Origin: Bradyrhizobium ottawaense
GTDB lineage: Bacteria > Pseudomonadota > Alphaproteobacteria > Rhizobiales > Xanthobacteraceae
Length of the DNA: 64,000 nt
Direction of reading: 5' to 3'
Assembly: GCF_900099825.1 (NCBI RefSeq)
Contig: NZ_LT629693.1
Span: 7,885,001 to 7,949,000, forward strand
Under the pieces are notes generated by a model. It saw nothing but the letters and a program-made list of their open reading frames with translations. It did not search any database and was not told where the DNA came from. Both the position numbers and the translations under genes were made by a program. Shown here one piece after another: positions 56,793 through 64,000 of the stretch. Each line of letters begins with the position of its first letter. The stretch's first letter is position 1.

Positions 56793-58124
56793 TCACGCCT
56801 TCACCCACGGCACGTCGTGCCCAAGCATGCTCAGCCGTACGAGCCCGAAGTGCCCGTAGAGATGCGGGAGTGGATAGGTCCCGCCCTTGCGTCGCCTGAC
56901 CTTGTGCTTGATGCGCAACCACCGGCGCAACCGCATCGCGGTGTAGCTATCGAGTGCCCGATACGCCTTGCTGACAGTGCCTACTTGGAAGTAGTTCGAC
57001 CATCCGCGCAGCGTGCGGTTCACCTTGCCCACCAGCTTTGTGGTTTCTTGCCATGTCCCCGTTCGGTCTGTCAGTGCGTGGATTTTCTCAACCATGCGCT
57101 TGATGCTCTTCTTCGATGGCCGGTATCCCAGGCGCGCCTGGCCGGTTCTCTCTGAGAACATCCGTCCGAACGTGTAGCCCAAGAAGTCGAACTCACCTTC
57201 CGGAACCCTGCAGATTCGTGTCTTCTCCTCGTTGACCGTGAGCTTCAGCTTGCTCATGATCTTGCGCAGTTGCTGCAAGGCTTCTTCGGCTTTGCCTCTC
57301 CGACACAGGATCACGAGATCGTCGGCGTAGGTCACGATACGAGAGCCGAGGCTTTGCTCCAACCCGAGCATATTCCATCCCAGCACAAACCGGCGCATGT
57401 AAATATTCGCCAGTAGTGGGGAGATGGGTGACCCTTGCGGGATGCCTCGCCGGTTGTCCCGGGCTTCGGTCGTGCGTGTCTTCCTTCCTCGATCATCGGT
57501 TTCTTCTACGGGGCATTCCAGCCACATCTTGATCAGATGCAGCACGCGCCGATCAACAATCCGGCGCGCTACCGACTTTAGTAGTTCGGCATGGGGGATG
57601 CTCCCGAAGTAGTCCGCGAGGTCGGCGTCAACGACTTCCGGATGGCCTCGGAACAGCAGCCGGTCCACCTCAATTACCGCCTGCTGGGCATTTCGCCCAG
57701 GACGGTACGCGTACTGTTCGGGTGGAAGGTCGGCTTCGAAGATCGGTTCCAGCACCAGCATCGCTGCCGTCATGCAGACCCGATCCCGCACGGTCGAGAT
57801 GCCCAGCGGCCTGAGCTTGCCGTTGGCCTTCGGGATGAACACTCTTCTGATAGGATCCGGTCGGTAGCTTTCCTCCCGGAGCGCAAGCGCCAGTTCGCCA
57901 AGCCATCGCCCTACGCCATACGCATCGATATCCGCAAAGTCTTGACCGTCCACACCCGGTGCGCCCTTGTTGGAGCGGCACTGGGCATAGGCATGGGCCA
58001 GAATGTCCTCGCGGCTGATCTTGTCGTACAGGGCATAGAACCGATAGCCGGCTTCTGCCTTCGCTTTCGCGTGCAACGCCTTCTGCAGTTTCTGAACAGT
58101 TTTCGGAGTTGATAGGTTACCCAA
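56793..58124 (-). CDS. ltrA: Group II intron reverse transcriptase/maturase
   Basis: The 443-residue protein has the RT motifs [33 protein letters not shown] and [12 protein letters not shown], followed by the maturase domain ([19 protein letters not shown]). It has no HNH endonuclease domain, as in many bacterial introns. The intron-encoded protein helps splicing and inserts the intron RNA into DNA. It appears complete. Confidence 0.93.
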   Translation of the reverse strand: MGNLSTPKTVQKLQKALHAKAKAEAGYRFYALYDKISREDILAHAYAQCRSNKGAPGVDGQDFADIDAYGVGRWLGELALALREESYRPDPIRRVFIPKANGKLRPLGISTVRDRVCMTAAMLVLEPIFEADLPPEQYAYRPGRNAQQAVIEVDRLLFRGHPEVVDADLADYFGSIPHAELLKSVARRIVDRRVLHLIKMWLECPVEETDDRGRKTRTTEARDNRRGIPQGSPISPLLANIYMRRFVLGWNMLGLEQSLGSRIVTYADDLVILCRRGKAEEALQQLRKIMSKLKLTVNEEKTRICRVPEGEFDFLGYTFGRMFSERTGQARLGYRPSKKSIKRMVEKIHALTDRTGTWQETTKLVGKVNRTLRGWSNYFQVGTVSKAYRALDSYTAMRLRRWLRIKHKVRRRKGGTYPLPHLYGHFGLVRLSMLGHDVPWVKA

Positions 58125-58666
58125 TCTCCAAATCCCTCACTACTTGTTGCGTCTGTCTTGAACTGAGGTCCCTTCCCTCCACCGGCGTTACCCGGCTTCA
58201 GCGGTACTGCGAACCTCTCCGCCACCCCAAGGCGCCCGACCTGTCCCTCGCGGGCGTTCGGTTGGTCATCGCTGGCCACGCCATGGGGCTTCCCGTGTTG
58301 CGTACGCTTTCCTTGTGTACATGCCGTCGCCACTACCCCGGCGCAGCGGCTGGGAGTATTAATTCGCTCTTGCACCCAACCGTATCAGCCTTCCCCGAAA
58401 GAGTGGTCGGGTCGGCCTGCGCATCGTCCTTTTCGAGGTTTGCTCGGCGTTTACTCGCGTTACGGCCTGCACACTCGCGCTGTCACCAATTCGTGACACG
58501 CATACCGAAGGCTTCAGCCACTTTGTTACCTCCATGACTGCTCCGGTTGCTTCCGGCTGGAGCGGTTGCCGGGTGGGACTTACACCCACTGGAAAGCGCC
58601 GCCTTTCCACGGCGCACACTCAACTCGGACGTCGCGGCAGGTCCGAAAAGTGCCAACAGCGGAAGT

Positions 58667-60136
58667 TTATGCGGTTCTTAAGGCACCGGCCAAGCGGGCA
58701 ACGCCCTGCCGAATGTCCCGTTCTTCGAGTGCAGCGTACCCGAAAACGAACCCGGCTCTCCTTTTCGCGGCAACTGCTCGTGGGTGTTCGTATAAATCGG
58801 AGATAGGATAGATGCCGACACCTGCGGACCTGGCTTTTTGTACCAATTGCTCTTCCTGCGCCGAACCGTATTTTCTAAACCACGCGACCACATGGAGCCC
58901 GGCCTCCGAACCTTGAACCGTGATCGTGCTGCCAAAATTTTCGCTGAATGCATCGAGTAATGCGGCCCGGCGCTGCGCGTTTTTCCGCCGCAGCTTTCTG
59001 ATATGCCGTTCATAGGCACCCGATTGGATAAATTCTGCGAGAGCGGCTTGCTCCAGCGTCGGCGAGTGCCGATCGGTGAGACGCTTCGCGGCACGGAAGA
59101 CGTCAACGAGTTCTGGCGGCAGTACGAGGTATCCTAGACGCAACAGTGGCGAGAGCGTCTTTGAAATCGTCCCGAGATAGATTACGGGAGCGGCTTCATC
59201 GATCGCATGCAACGGTCGTATGGGCCGAATGTCGTATCGGTACTCGCCGTCGTAATCGTCCTCGACGATATAGGCCCCCGCATTGCTGGCCCAACGCAAC
59301 AGTTGAGCCCGTCGCGATGCTGAAAGGACGTGACCCAACGGAAATTGATGCGATGGCGTCACATAGCAAAGGCGGGCTTTCTTAATACTCTCAAGGATCT
59401 CCGTCCGCAGCCCTTCTTCATCGACAGGCACGAATTGAGGTGAGGCACCGACGCTCTCAAAAACATGCCGGGCAGCCCAATAACACGGAGTTTCGATCAC
59501 AAACCGGTCACCGGTGTCGAGCAACAACCTGGCACAAAGATCGAGCCCCTGCTGTGATCCATTGACGATAATGATCTGCTCACGGCTGCACCGCAAACTC
59601 CGGGCGCGCCACAAATACGCTTGTAGCGACGTTCGCAGCTCTATTGATCCTTGTGGCTCCTGATAGCGAAGGCGGCGTGAACCCGACGTTGTCGCGGCCT
59701 TCGTTAAAGCACGCCGCCATGCCAAGCTCGGAAAGTCGGCGGCGGCAATATCACCGTAGCGAAAGTCGATCGGCAGAGGCTCGCTCACGACTGGCGGTCC
59801 CGCTAAGTCGGCGACCTGTCTTGCGTAAGCCGATAGTCGAGCCGTTCTTAGCGTTCGTTTGCTGCTTTGCCGTAAGGAGCGTGCCACTCGGAGCGTAGGC
59901 GTGACCCGTGCCCGGCGTCCTTGTCCCGTCTCTATGAAGCCTTCCGCTAGAAGCTGCTCGTAGGCAGCAGTAACTGTCGTTCGGGAAGCTCCAAACTCGT
60001 TGGCGAGGGTGCGCGTCGAGGGTAGCTTGTCGCTCGGCCCGTAAACGCCATCCTCAATTTGCGTTTTTAATGCTTGGCAGATTTCCCGTGCCCCATGTGG
60101 CCTAGGGAGCCTCTTAACCGCAGACTGGTCCACCAT
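58667..60136 (-). CDS. MocR/PdxR-type GntR regulator with aminotransferase fold
   Basis: The 489-residue protein has a GntR winged helix (about 20-80; PSTRTLANEFGASRTTVTAAYEQL) and a class I aminotransferase-like domain with the PLP lysine K326 in GTISKTLSP. MocR proteins sense PLP or amino-acid ligands and control divergent genes. The start at 60136 is preferred to 60199, as MVDQSAVKRLPRPHG is a usual beginning. The gene is divergent from the PaiB-like gene. An inverted repeat, CTGGTCCACC (60125-60134) and GGTGGTCCAG (60160-60169), may be its operator. The group II intron lies just behind its stop. Confidence 0.88.
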   Translation of the reverse strand: MVDQSAVKRLPRPHGAREICQALKTQIEDGVYGPSDKLPSTRTLANEFGASRTTVTAAYEQLLAEGFIETGQGRRARVTPTLRVARSLRQSSKRTLRTARLSAYARQVADLAGPPVVSEPLPIDFRYGDIAAADFPSLAWRRALTKAATTSGSRRLRYQEPQGSIELRTSLQAYLWRARSLRCSREQIIIVNGSQQGLDLCARLLLDTGDRFVIETPCYWAARHVFESVGASPQFVPVDEEGLRTEILESIKKARLCYVTPSHQFPLGHVLSASRRAQLLRWASNAGAYIVEDDYDGEYRYDIRPIRPLHAIDEAAPVIYLGTISKTLSPLLRLGYLVLPPELVDVFRAAKRLTDRHSPTLEQAALAEFIQSGAYERHIRKLRRKNAQRRAALLDAFSENFGSTITVQGSEAGLHVVAWFRKYGSAQEEQLVQKARSAGVGIYPISDLYEHPRAVAAKRRAGFVFGYAALEERDIRQGVARLAGALRTA

Positions 60137-60169
60137 AAACACTCCAAACTGGCCCTTCTGGTGGTCCAG
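60125..60169. promoter_or_regulatory. Possible MocR operator (imperfect inverted repeat)
   Basis: CTGGTCCACC and GGTGGTCCAG match in inverted orientation at 9 of 10 positions with a 25-bp spacer. They overlap the regulator's start codon, so binding there would repress the regulator and possibly control the divergent gene. Confidence 0.45.
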
Positions 60170-60246
60170 TGTGCCTGTTAAAGCAGCACGTATCAACACC
60201 TAAACTGACTTCGTTAGTTCTCACTTGGCACCGAGGAGCCTTGCCA

Positions 60247-60873
60247 ATGTACATTCCGCCGGCGTTTCGCGTTGACGACATCGCCGATGTTCATCGGACC
60301 ATGCGTGAAGCACGCTCGGCAACGCTTGTTACCGCGACGCAAGAAGGGCTTATTGGAACGCCGCTCCCTATGCTTCTCAACGAAAGCGAAGGTCCGAACG
60401 GCACGCTTTACGCGCACGTGGCAAAGGCCAATCCGCAGTGGAAGCTGACGCCATCAGGCGAGGCGATGGCTATCTTCGTTGGGCCGGAGGCTTATGTTTC
60501 CCCATCTTGGTATGCGACCAAGCAGGAGACGCACAAGGTCGTGCCAACGTGGAACTACGTCGCCGTTCACGCCTATGGCCCTGTCGAGTTCTTCGACGAT
60601 GCGGAGCGGCTACTCGACGTGATAACGCGACTGACGGATTTGCACGAGCAACCGCGAAAGGATCGCTGGGCGGTGACGGACGCCCCGGCTGATTTCATCA
60701 AAGCGCAGCTCAGAGGAATTGTCGGTTTGCGGATGCCGATTTCGAGGCTCGATGGCAAGCGGAAGATGAGTCAGAACCGCAACTTGGCGGATCGCGCTGG
60801 CGTCATCAATGGATTGTCTGAAAGCCATCGTCCAGAGGACCACATCGTCGCGTCTCTGATACCGCAGGACTAA
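60247..60873 (+). CDS. PaiB-type FMN-binding negative transcriptional regulator
   Basis: The 208-residue protein has the FMN-binding split-barrel pattern of PaiB proteins: MYIPPAFRVDD start, RSATLVTATQEGLIGTPLP, LYAHVAKANPQW, SWYATKQETHKVVPTWNYVAVH. ATG 60247 has GAGGAGCC upstream. In B. subtilis PaiB affects sporulation and protease genes; in proteobacteria the role is open, and many are simply flavin-binding enzymes. It is divergent from the MocR gene and precedes the LysE-like gene by 36 bp. Confidence 0.83.
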   Translation: MYIPPAFRVDDIADVHRTMREARSATLVTATQEGLIGTPLPMLLNESEGPNGTLYAHVAKANPQWKLTPSGEAMAIFVGPEAYVSPSWYATKQETHKVVPTWNYVAVHAYGPVEFFDDAERLLDVITRLTDLHEQPRKDRWAVTDAPADFIKAQLRGIVGLRMPISRLDGKRKMSQNRNLADRAGVINGLSESHRPEDHIVASLIPQD

Positions 60874-60909
60874 CAAGCGTCGCGATCGGCGCGATCAAGA
60901 GGTAAGCGA

Positions 60910-61245
60910 ATGCTCGACTCCCAGACGTTCCCGCTGTTCTTGGCAGCGGCGCTCTTGGTTGCGCTTACGCCAGGACCCGGGATATTCTACGTTGCAGCCC
61001 GAACCCTTGCAGGCGGCCGTTCGGAAGGGCTCGCATCAAGCTTTGGCACCGGTGTCGGTGGCTTTGTGCATGTTATCGCTGCGACCGTCGGGGTGTCGGC
61101 GGTTGTCATGGCGAGCGCGGAGGCGTTCACCGTGCTCAAAATTGCAGGTGCGGTCTACCTGATCTGGCTCGGCATCAAACGCATGTCGGGTGCAGTCATG
61201 TTCGGACTCGGGGCTTCACTGCTCATTGCGCGGCGGGATAGTTAA
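60910..61245 (+). pseudogene. LysE/RhtB-type amino-acid exporter with internal deletion
   Basis: Residues 1-91 match the N-terminal three helices of LysE-family exporters (ALTPGPGIFYVAARTLAGG, YLIWLGIKRM). The final SGAVMFGLGASLLIARRDS matches the end of the same family. The roughly 100 residues between are missing, and the join keeps the frame. The product of 111 residues cannot form the full transporter. Before the loss it was probably the target of the MocR regulator. Confidence 0.75.
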
Positions 61246-61409
61246 CTACCGACAACTTCAGCTTTGGGTCAAAATCTGCCCTGACGACCAGAAGTGGCCA
61301 CGTCAGGTCTTCCCCCAAAAGCGGACCTCGACAGCACCCACAGCATTGCCTTGCAGCGTCGGCGCGCGTGGCTGTTGGGTTGGGCGGCGACCAGCGGTAA
61401 GCCAGCGTC
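61246..61409. other. Intergenic stretch
   Basis: No gene, hairpin or repeat was found here. Confidence 0.4.
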
Positions 61410-61673
61410 CTAACTTTTTGGCCGTCGACCGCCCTTCAACGGCCGAGGGGCAGCTTCGCCGGCGCGAGGCACCCTAAACAAGTCCTCAATATTGGCGGAT
61501 AGCGCTTTGGCAAGGCGTTCAAGAACGGCCACGCTTGGATTCTCAAGACCGCGTTCAAGGCGACTAACATAAGTTCGATCAATCTGAGCATCTACCGCCA
61601 AGACTTCCTGCGACAGTCCCCGCGCGACCCTCAACCGACGAATGTTTCTAGCGACAAGAGCGCCTGCTTTCAT
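61410..61673 (-). CDS. XRE-family helix-turn-helix regulator
   Basis: The 87-residue protein is a single HTH domain (NIRRLRVARGLSQEVLAVDAQIDRTYVSRLERG, then PSVAVLERLAKAL) with a basic tail. Such regulators often control mobile-element or restriction genes. It is divergent from the membrane-protein gene at 61764, 90 bp away, and could regulate it. Confidence 0.85.
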   Translation of the reverse strand: MKAGALVARNIRRLRVARGLSQEVLAVDAQIDRTYVSRLERGLENPSVAVLERLAKALSANIEDLFRVPRAGEAAPRPLKGGRRPKS

Positions 61674-61763
61674 GAAGACAGGCGATCAGGCTGAGGTCTA
61701 TTAAACCACGGACAATAGTGCTACTATTATAGAAGTCTGATCGAAGCCGGCTTGGGGCGCATT

Positions 61764-62246
61764 ATGTTAGCGATTGCTGGGGGAATTCTGCTCGCCGTTT
61801 TGATCCTATGCTTGCTGCCGTGGCTTCTTGCCGGTGCAGCGTGGACCTTCGGCATTTTAATAGTGGTCGCAGTTGCGGCAGGCGCGCTTTGGGCGTTTTG
61901 GGTCGGTGCCCAGTCCTCAGCGGGACTCTCTGTCGAATTGATGATCGGCGCAGTACTATCGGTCTGGCTGTTTTTCAAAATGCCACCCCGCCCGTCAGGG
62001 CAGCCGAATTTCGCAGTACGGTTTCTCAAGGGATGGGGCAGAATTATATCCGCGCCAGTCCTGGCTCCTATGGAGCACTGGCACTCCATTCAAGATCGAC
62101 GACTTCGGGGTGAGCGCGTGAATGTCGTGGCGGCGGCGGTCGGCCTTAGCTGGTCCTGCTTCGTTGGAGCGTTTTTGAGCTGGCTTGCTATTTCGTTACC
62201 AGCGCTTGCCATCTGGGGTGTCCTATCGACGGTTTGGGCAAAATGA
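61764..62246 (+). CDS. Hypothetical membrane protein
   Basis: The 160-residue protein has about five hydrophobic stretches (GILLAVLILCLLPWLLAGAAW, FGILIVVAVAAGALWAFWVG, LMIGAVLSVWLFF, VAAAVGLSWSCFVGAFLSWLAISLPALAIWGVL) and a polar middle loop. ATG 61764 is preferred to TTG 61752. I know no family. It lies at the edge of the mobile-type genes up to the window end. Confidence 0.6.
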   Translation: MLAIAGGILLAVLILCLLPWLLAGAAWTFGILIVVAVAAGALWAFWVGAQSSAGLSVELMIGAVLSVWLFFKMPPRPSGQPNFAVRFLKGWGRIISAPVLAPMEHWHSIQDRRLRGERVNVVAAAVGLSWSCFVGAFLSWLAISLPALAIWGVLSTVWAK

Positions 62247-62254
62247 CTATTGAG

Positions 62255-62434
62255 CTAGTCGACGATTAACGCGAGGGGTCGCGTATTGCGGGACCTTAGC
62301 ACGCGCTGGGGGTGCTTGCGATCGGGCATTTCCTCATTGGCGCAGGTGGCCCGCAATACCTCGCCATTTTCCAGGCGTTCGCAGATCGTCTCAAAGATTT
62401 CGTCGGTGAATGTAGAAGGTCGTCCCATTTTCAT
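62255..62434 (-). CDS. Short terminase-small-subunit-like protein, truncated
   Basis: The 59-residue frame MKMGRPSTFTDEIFETICERLENGEVLRATC resembles the N-terminal DNA-binding part of phage terminase small subunits (GRPSxYTxExxxxICxRLAxGESLR). After about 36 residues the similarity stops, so it is a fragment. It is on the same strand as the helicase at 62644 and follows it after the repeat array. Confidence 0.5.
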   Translation of the reverse strand: MKMGRPSTFTDEIFETICERLENGEVLRATCANEEMPDRKHPQRVLRSRNTRPLALIVD

Positions 62435-62479
62435 TTCCAGGTTAGGCTAGGTTGCTGCAATTATGTGTTGACGAAGTGC

Positions 62480-62626
62480 GTAACATCGGCGGCTTCGAAT
62501 GTTACGCTTGATGTTACGCTGTTACGGACTTTCGATTTTCGAGCTAAGTGTTTGAAATCATCGCGTAACACTGTAACAATGTTACGCTTCTGTTACGCTG
62601 TTACGGCCCATAATCGCCCCCGTAAC
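62480..62626. repeat. Array of GTTAC/GTAAC repeats, possible iterons
   Basis: Ten GTTAC or GTAAC motifs lie in 147 bp, in both orientations. TGTTACGCTGTTACGG occurs twice (62512-62527 and 62591-62606). The array lies behind the RepA-like helicase gene and in front of the terminase-like gene, which fits iterons of an origin or operators of a mobile element. Confidence 0.65.
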
Positions 62627-62631
62627 ATCAT

Positions 62632-62654
62632 CTACACACCCCTTTAGGGGTGTA
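62632..62654. terminator. Hairpin at the end of the helicase gene
   Basis: ACCCC and GGGGT pair around the loop TTTA, extended by CTAC and GTAG with a small bulge. It coincides with the helicase stop codon at 62644-62646. No long T run follows on the minus strand, so termination is probable rather than certain. Confidence 0.4.
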
Positions 62655-63852
62655 GTGAATGTGACGGACGATGGGTTTGTTGGGATTGAGAGTTGAGTCT
62701 GACAAAATTATTGTCAGCAATTATGTGTTGCCTGAGTGAGTTCTTGAATCGCGCGAACGGTACTCGCGGATTTTTGCCGGGGAGCAAGTCGGCGTTGAAA
62801 AGTTCGGCCTTCCAAAGGTCCATGGACACCGCACCGTCTTGGCCATGCGAGGCGATCACTCGTTTGAGCACCGCAAGCGCCTCGGCATTCTTGCCGGTCG
62901 GTTCGAAAACCAATGGGCGAGCTTCCCTGGTCACCGGAGCGGCGGCAGGCGAATAGGGTGCAAGGATGGAAACGGTAAACGACCTTTCCGGAATGTCATA
63001 CGTGCCGACCTTCTCGGCGCCCCGAGTTACCGTGAACTCTTGCGGCTCGAAAGTCGCAAGGGCGCCCAAGACTATGTCATTGGCTTTGACGACTTCCGCC
63101 ACTCCCTTATTGATGCAAACCGCAAGGTCCATGTGGGCGCGTTTGGCGGAGTTGCCTCTTTCGCCCTTCGTACCGTCTTTGCCGGGATGACCGACCGTCA
63201 GAAAGTGAAAGCGGTTGTTAAAATGGCGATCGCGAATTTTCGTGAGGTTTCCGCAGGCATAATTTTGCGTCGCTGCTAGATTTTCGTCGCATCCGCCCAA
63301 GGCTTTCGACCACGAGTCGATTATGACCAGTCCAACAGTGCAGTTATTTTTCCGTTCGAAATCGTAAATCGTGTCCGATACGATCTCGACACAATCAGGA
63401 TCACAAAGGTTGATAGATTCCGCAATGACGGCAATCGGCAAGTTGCCCGGCAAGTTGTCGCGGATTTTGTACGCCTCCAACCGTCGTCGGTGCAGCGCCG
63501 CCCGCTCCGTGGCGAAAATGATAACGCCACAACTTTCTGTTTCGTCGCGATTGAATTTGTGACCGCGCCAATCGCGGCGGCTTGCGACGTGAACGGCGAT
63601 GTCATCGATAAGGGTCGACTTTCCGCCGCCATCTTTACCGAACCAAGTCGAGTCCTCATCTAGCGCGATGACGCCCTCGATTAGCCAATTCTTAGGCTCT
63701 TCATCCGCGAATTCCGCAAAGGTCTTGAAACTGAGTGCTCGCATGACGACAACATTATCGTCGTCGTCGTAGGTGATTCCGTTCTCAACGGACGTTTTAG
63801 TGAGATTGCCGGTTTCGTCGTTATATACTTTGCCGTTTTTGATGACGTGCAT
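62644..63852 (-). CDS. RepA-like AAA family ATPase (hexameric helicase type)
   Basis: The 402-residue protein has a Walker A GKDGGGKST (about residue 72-80) inside the RepA/RSF1010-like pattern (IALDEDSTWFGKDGGGKSTL, VIIFATERA, VGLVIIDSWSKALGG, FLTVGHPGKDGTKGERGN). Such ATPases occur on plasmids, phages and integrative elements as replicative helicases. The C-terminal part (NAEALAVLKRVIASHGQDGAV) resembles a winged-helix end. It lies next to the GTTAC array. It appears complete. Confidence 0.82.
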   Translation of the reverse strand: MHVIKNGKVYNDETGNLTKTSVENGITYDDDDNVVVMRALSFKTFAEFADEEPKNWLIEGVIALDEDSTWFGKDGGGKSTLIDDIAVHVASRRDWRGHKFNRDETESCGVIIFATERAALHRRRLEAYKIRDNLPGNLPIAVIAESINLCDPDCVEIVSDTIYDFERKNNCTVGLVIIDSWSKALGGCDENLAATQNYACGNLTKIRDRHFNNRFHFLTVGHPGKDGTKGERGNSAKRAHMDLAVCINKGVAEVVKANDIVLGALATFEPQEFTVTRGAEKVGTYDIPERSFTVSILAPYSPAAAPVTREARPLVFEPTGKNAEALAVLKRVIASHGQDGAVSMDLWKAELFNADLLPGKNPRVPFARFKNSLRQHIIADNNFVRLNSQSQQTHRPSHSLHP

Positions 63853-64000
63853 TTTCTAAGGGCCTTGCCGCACAGTGGCGGTATGAACCCCCCGACGCGA
63901 AAGCGCTTGATTTTTGGGGCCGGTTGCATTATAAAACTGGTTGTTGTGTTCCAGCCTTGCAATGAATCAGCCTCGGTCGCGCGCCAACGCGGTCGGGGTT
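63853..64000. other. Upstream region of the helicase gene
   Basis: No supported gene in the last 148 bases; they should contain the promoter of the helicase and possibly the end of a further gene outside the window. Confidence 0.35.

Larger units (their letters stand above)
56700..58619 (-). mobile_element. Group II intron with maturase (3' end uncertain)
   Basis: The intron lies on the minus strand. Its 5' end is set at 58619 by GTGTGCGCC followed by GTGGAAAGGCGGCGC, as expected for GTGYG intron starts. The non-coding part 58125-58619 would form domains I-III and part of IV. The maturase lies at 56793-58124, and domain V is at 56748-56780. Behind domain V I do not see a standard domain VI with a clear AY end, so the 3' border may lie anywhere in 56660-56748 or be altered. 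Confidence 0.75.

Overview
The window comes from a high-GC alphaproteobacterium of the Bradyrhizobium/Rhodopseudomonas (Nitrobacteraceae) type. This rests on the ccoNOQP-ccoGHIS (fixNOQP-fixGHIS) arrangement, the FixK-type boxes (TTGA-N6-TCAA) that precede many genes, the Bradyrhizobium-like protein sequences, and the nirK-nirV pair. No rRNA, tRNA or CRISPR array was seen.

Positions 1-28,700 form a low-oxygen/stress region. It starts with the end of hemN, then the complete cbb3 oxidase genes and their maturation genes, two DUF6455-type proteins, CBS/BON and Hsp20 proteins, a zinc alcohol dehydrogenase, an APH/kinase fusion, a universal stress protein, a phasin-like protein, PHA synthase, an acyl-CoA synthetase/GNAT fusion, small membrane proteins and an Mla-type lipid transporter operon. 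Ten FixK-like boxes were found here. Most lie 54-105 bp in front of a start codon, which points to one oxygen-responsive regulon. Several genes are visibly broken: a CHAD protein, a magnesium-type P-type ATPase and phaC. A 286-bp tandem duplication copies one small membrane-protein gene.

Positions 28,700-34,500 hold the remains of a denitrification locus: a frameshifted and truncated ccoG-like gene, intact nirV, and a nirK that lost its N-terminus. The cut end of nirK abuts, head to head, an RTX/beta-helix secreted protein that also lacks its N-terminus, marking a rearrangement junction near 31,489. An IS66 remnant follows.

Positions 34,500-56,600 are an accessory and defence island. It has small phage- or mobile-type genes (an HNH remnant, DUF5681, tiny membrane proteins), two proteins with HEPN R-x4-H motifs, a Gabija pair (gajA-gajB) with a small coiled-coil gene behind it, a reverse transcriptase of uncertain class, and a class 1 DISARM operon (drmD-drmMI-drmA-drmB) without drmC, ending in a cut-off DUF262 gene. 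The RT plus DISARM plus DUF262 block lies between two diverged direct repeats of about 105 bp (41,982 and 56,453).

Positions 56,600-64,000 contain a group II intron with its maturase, a MocR/PaiB-like/LysE cluster in which the exporter has an internal deletion, an XRE regulator, a membrane protein, and a phage/plasmid-like end: a short terminase-small-subunit-like protein, an array of GTTAC repeats and a RepA-like AAA helicase.

The best candidate for an undescribed system is the repeat-bracketed RT/DISARM cassette, followed by the HEPN pair and the three-gene version of Gabija.
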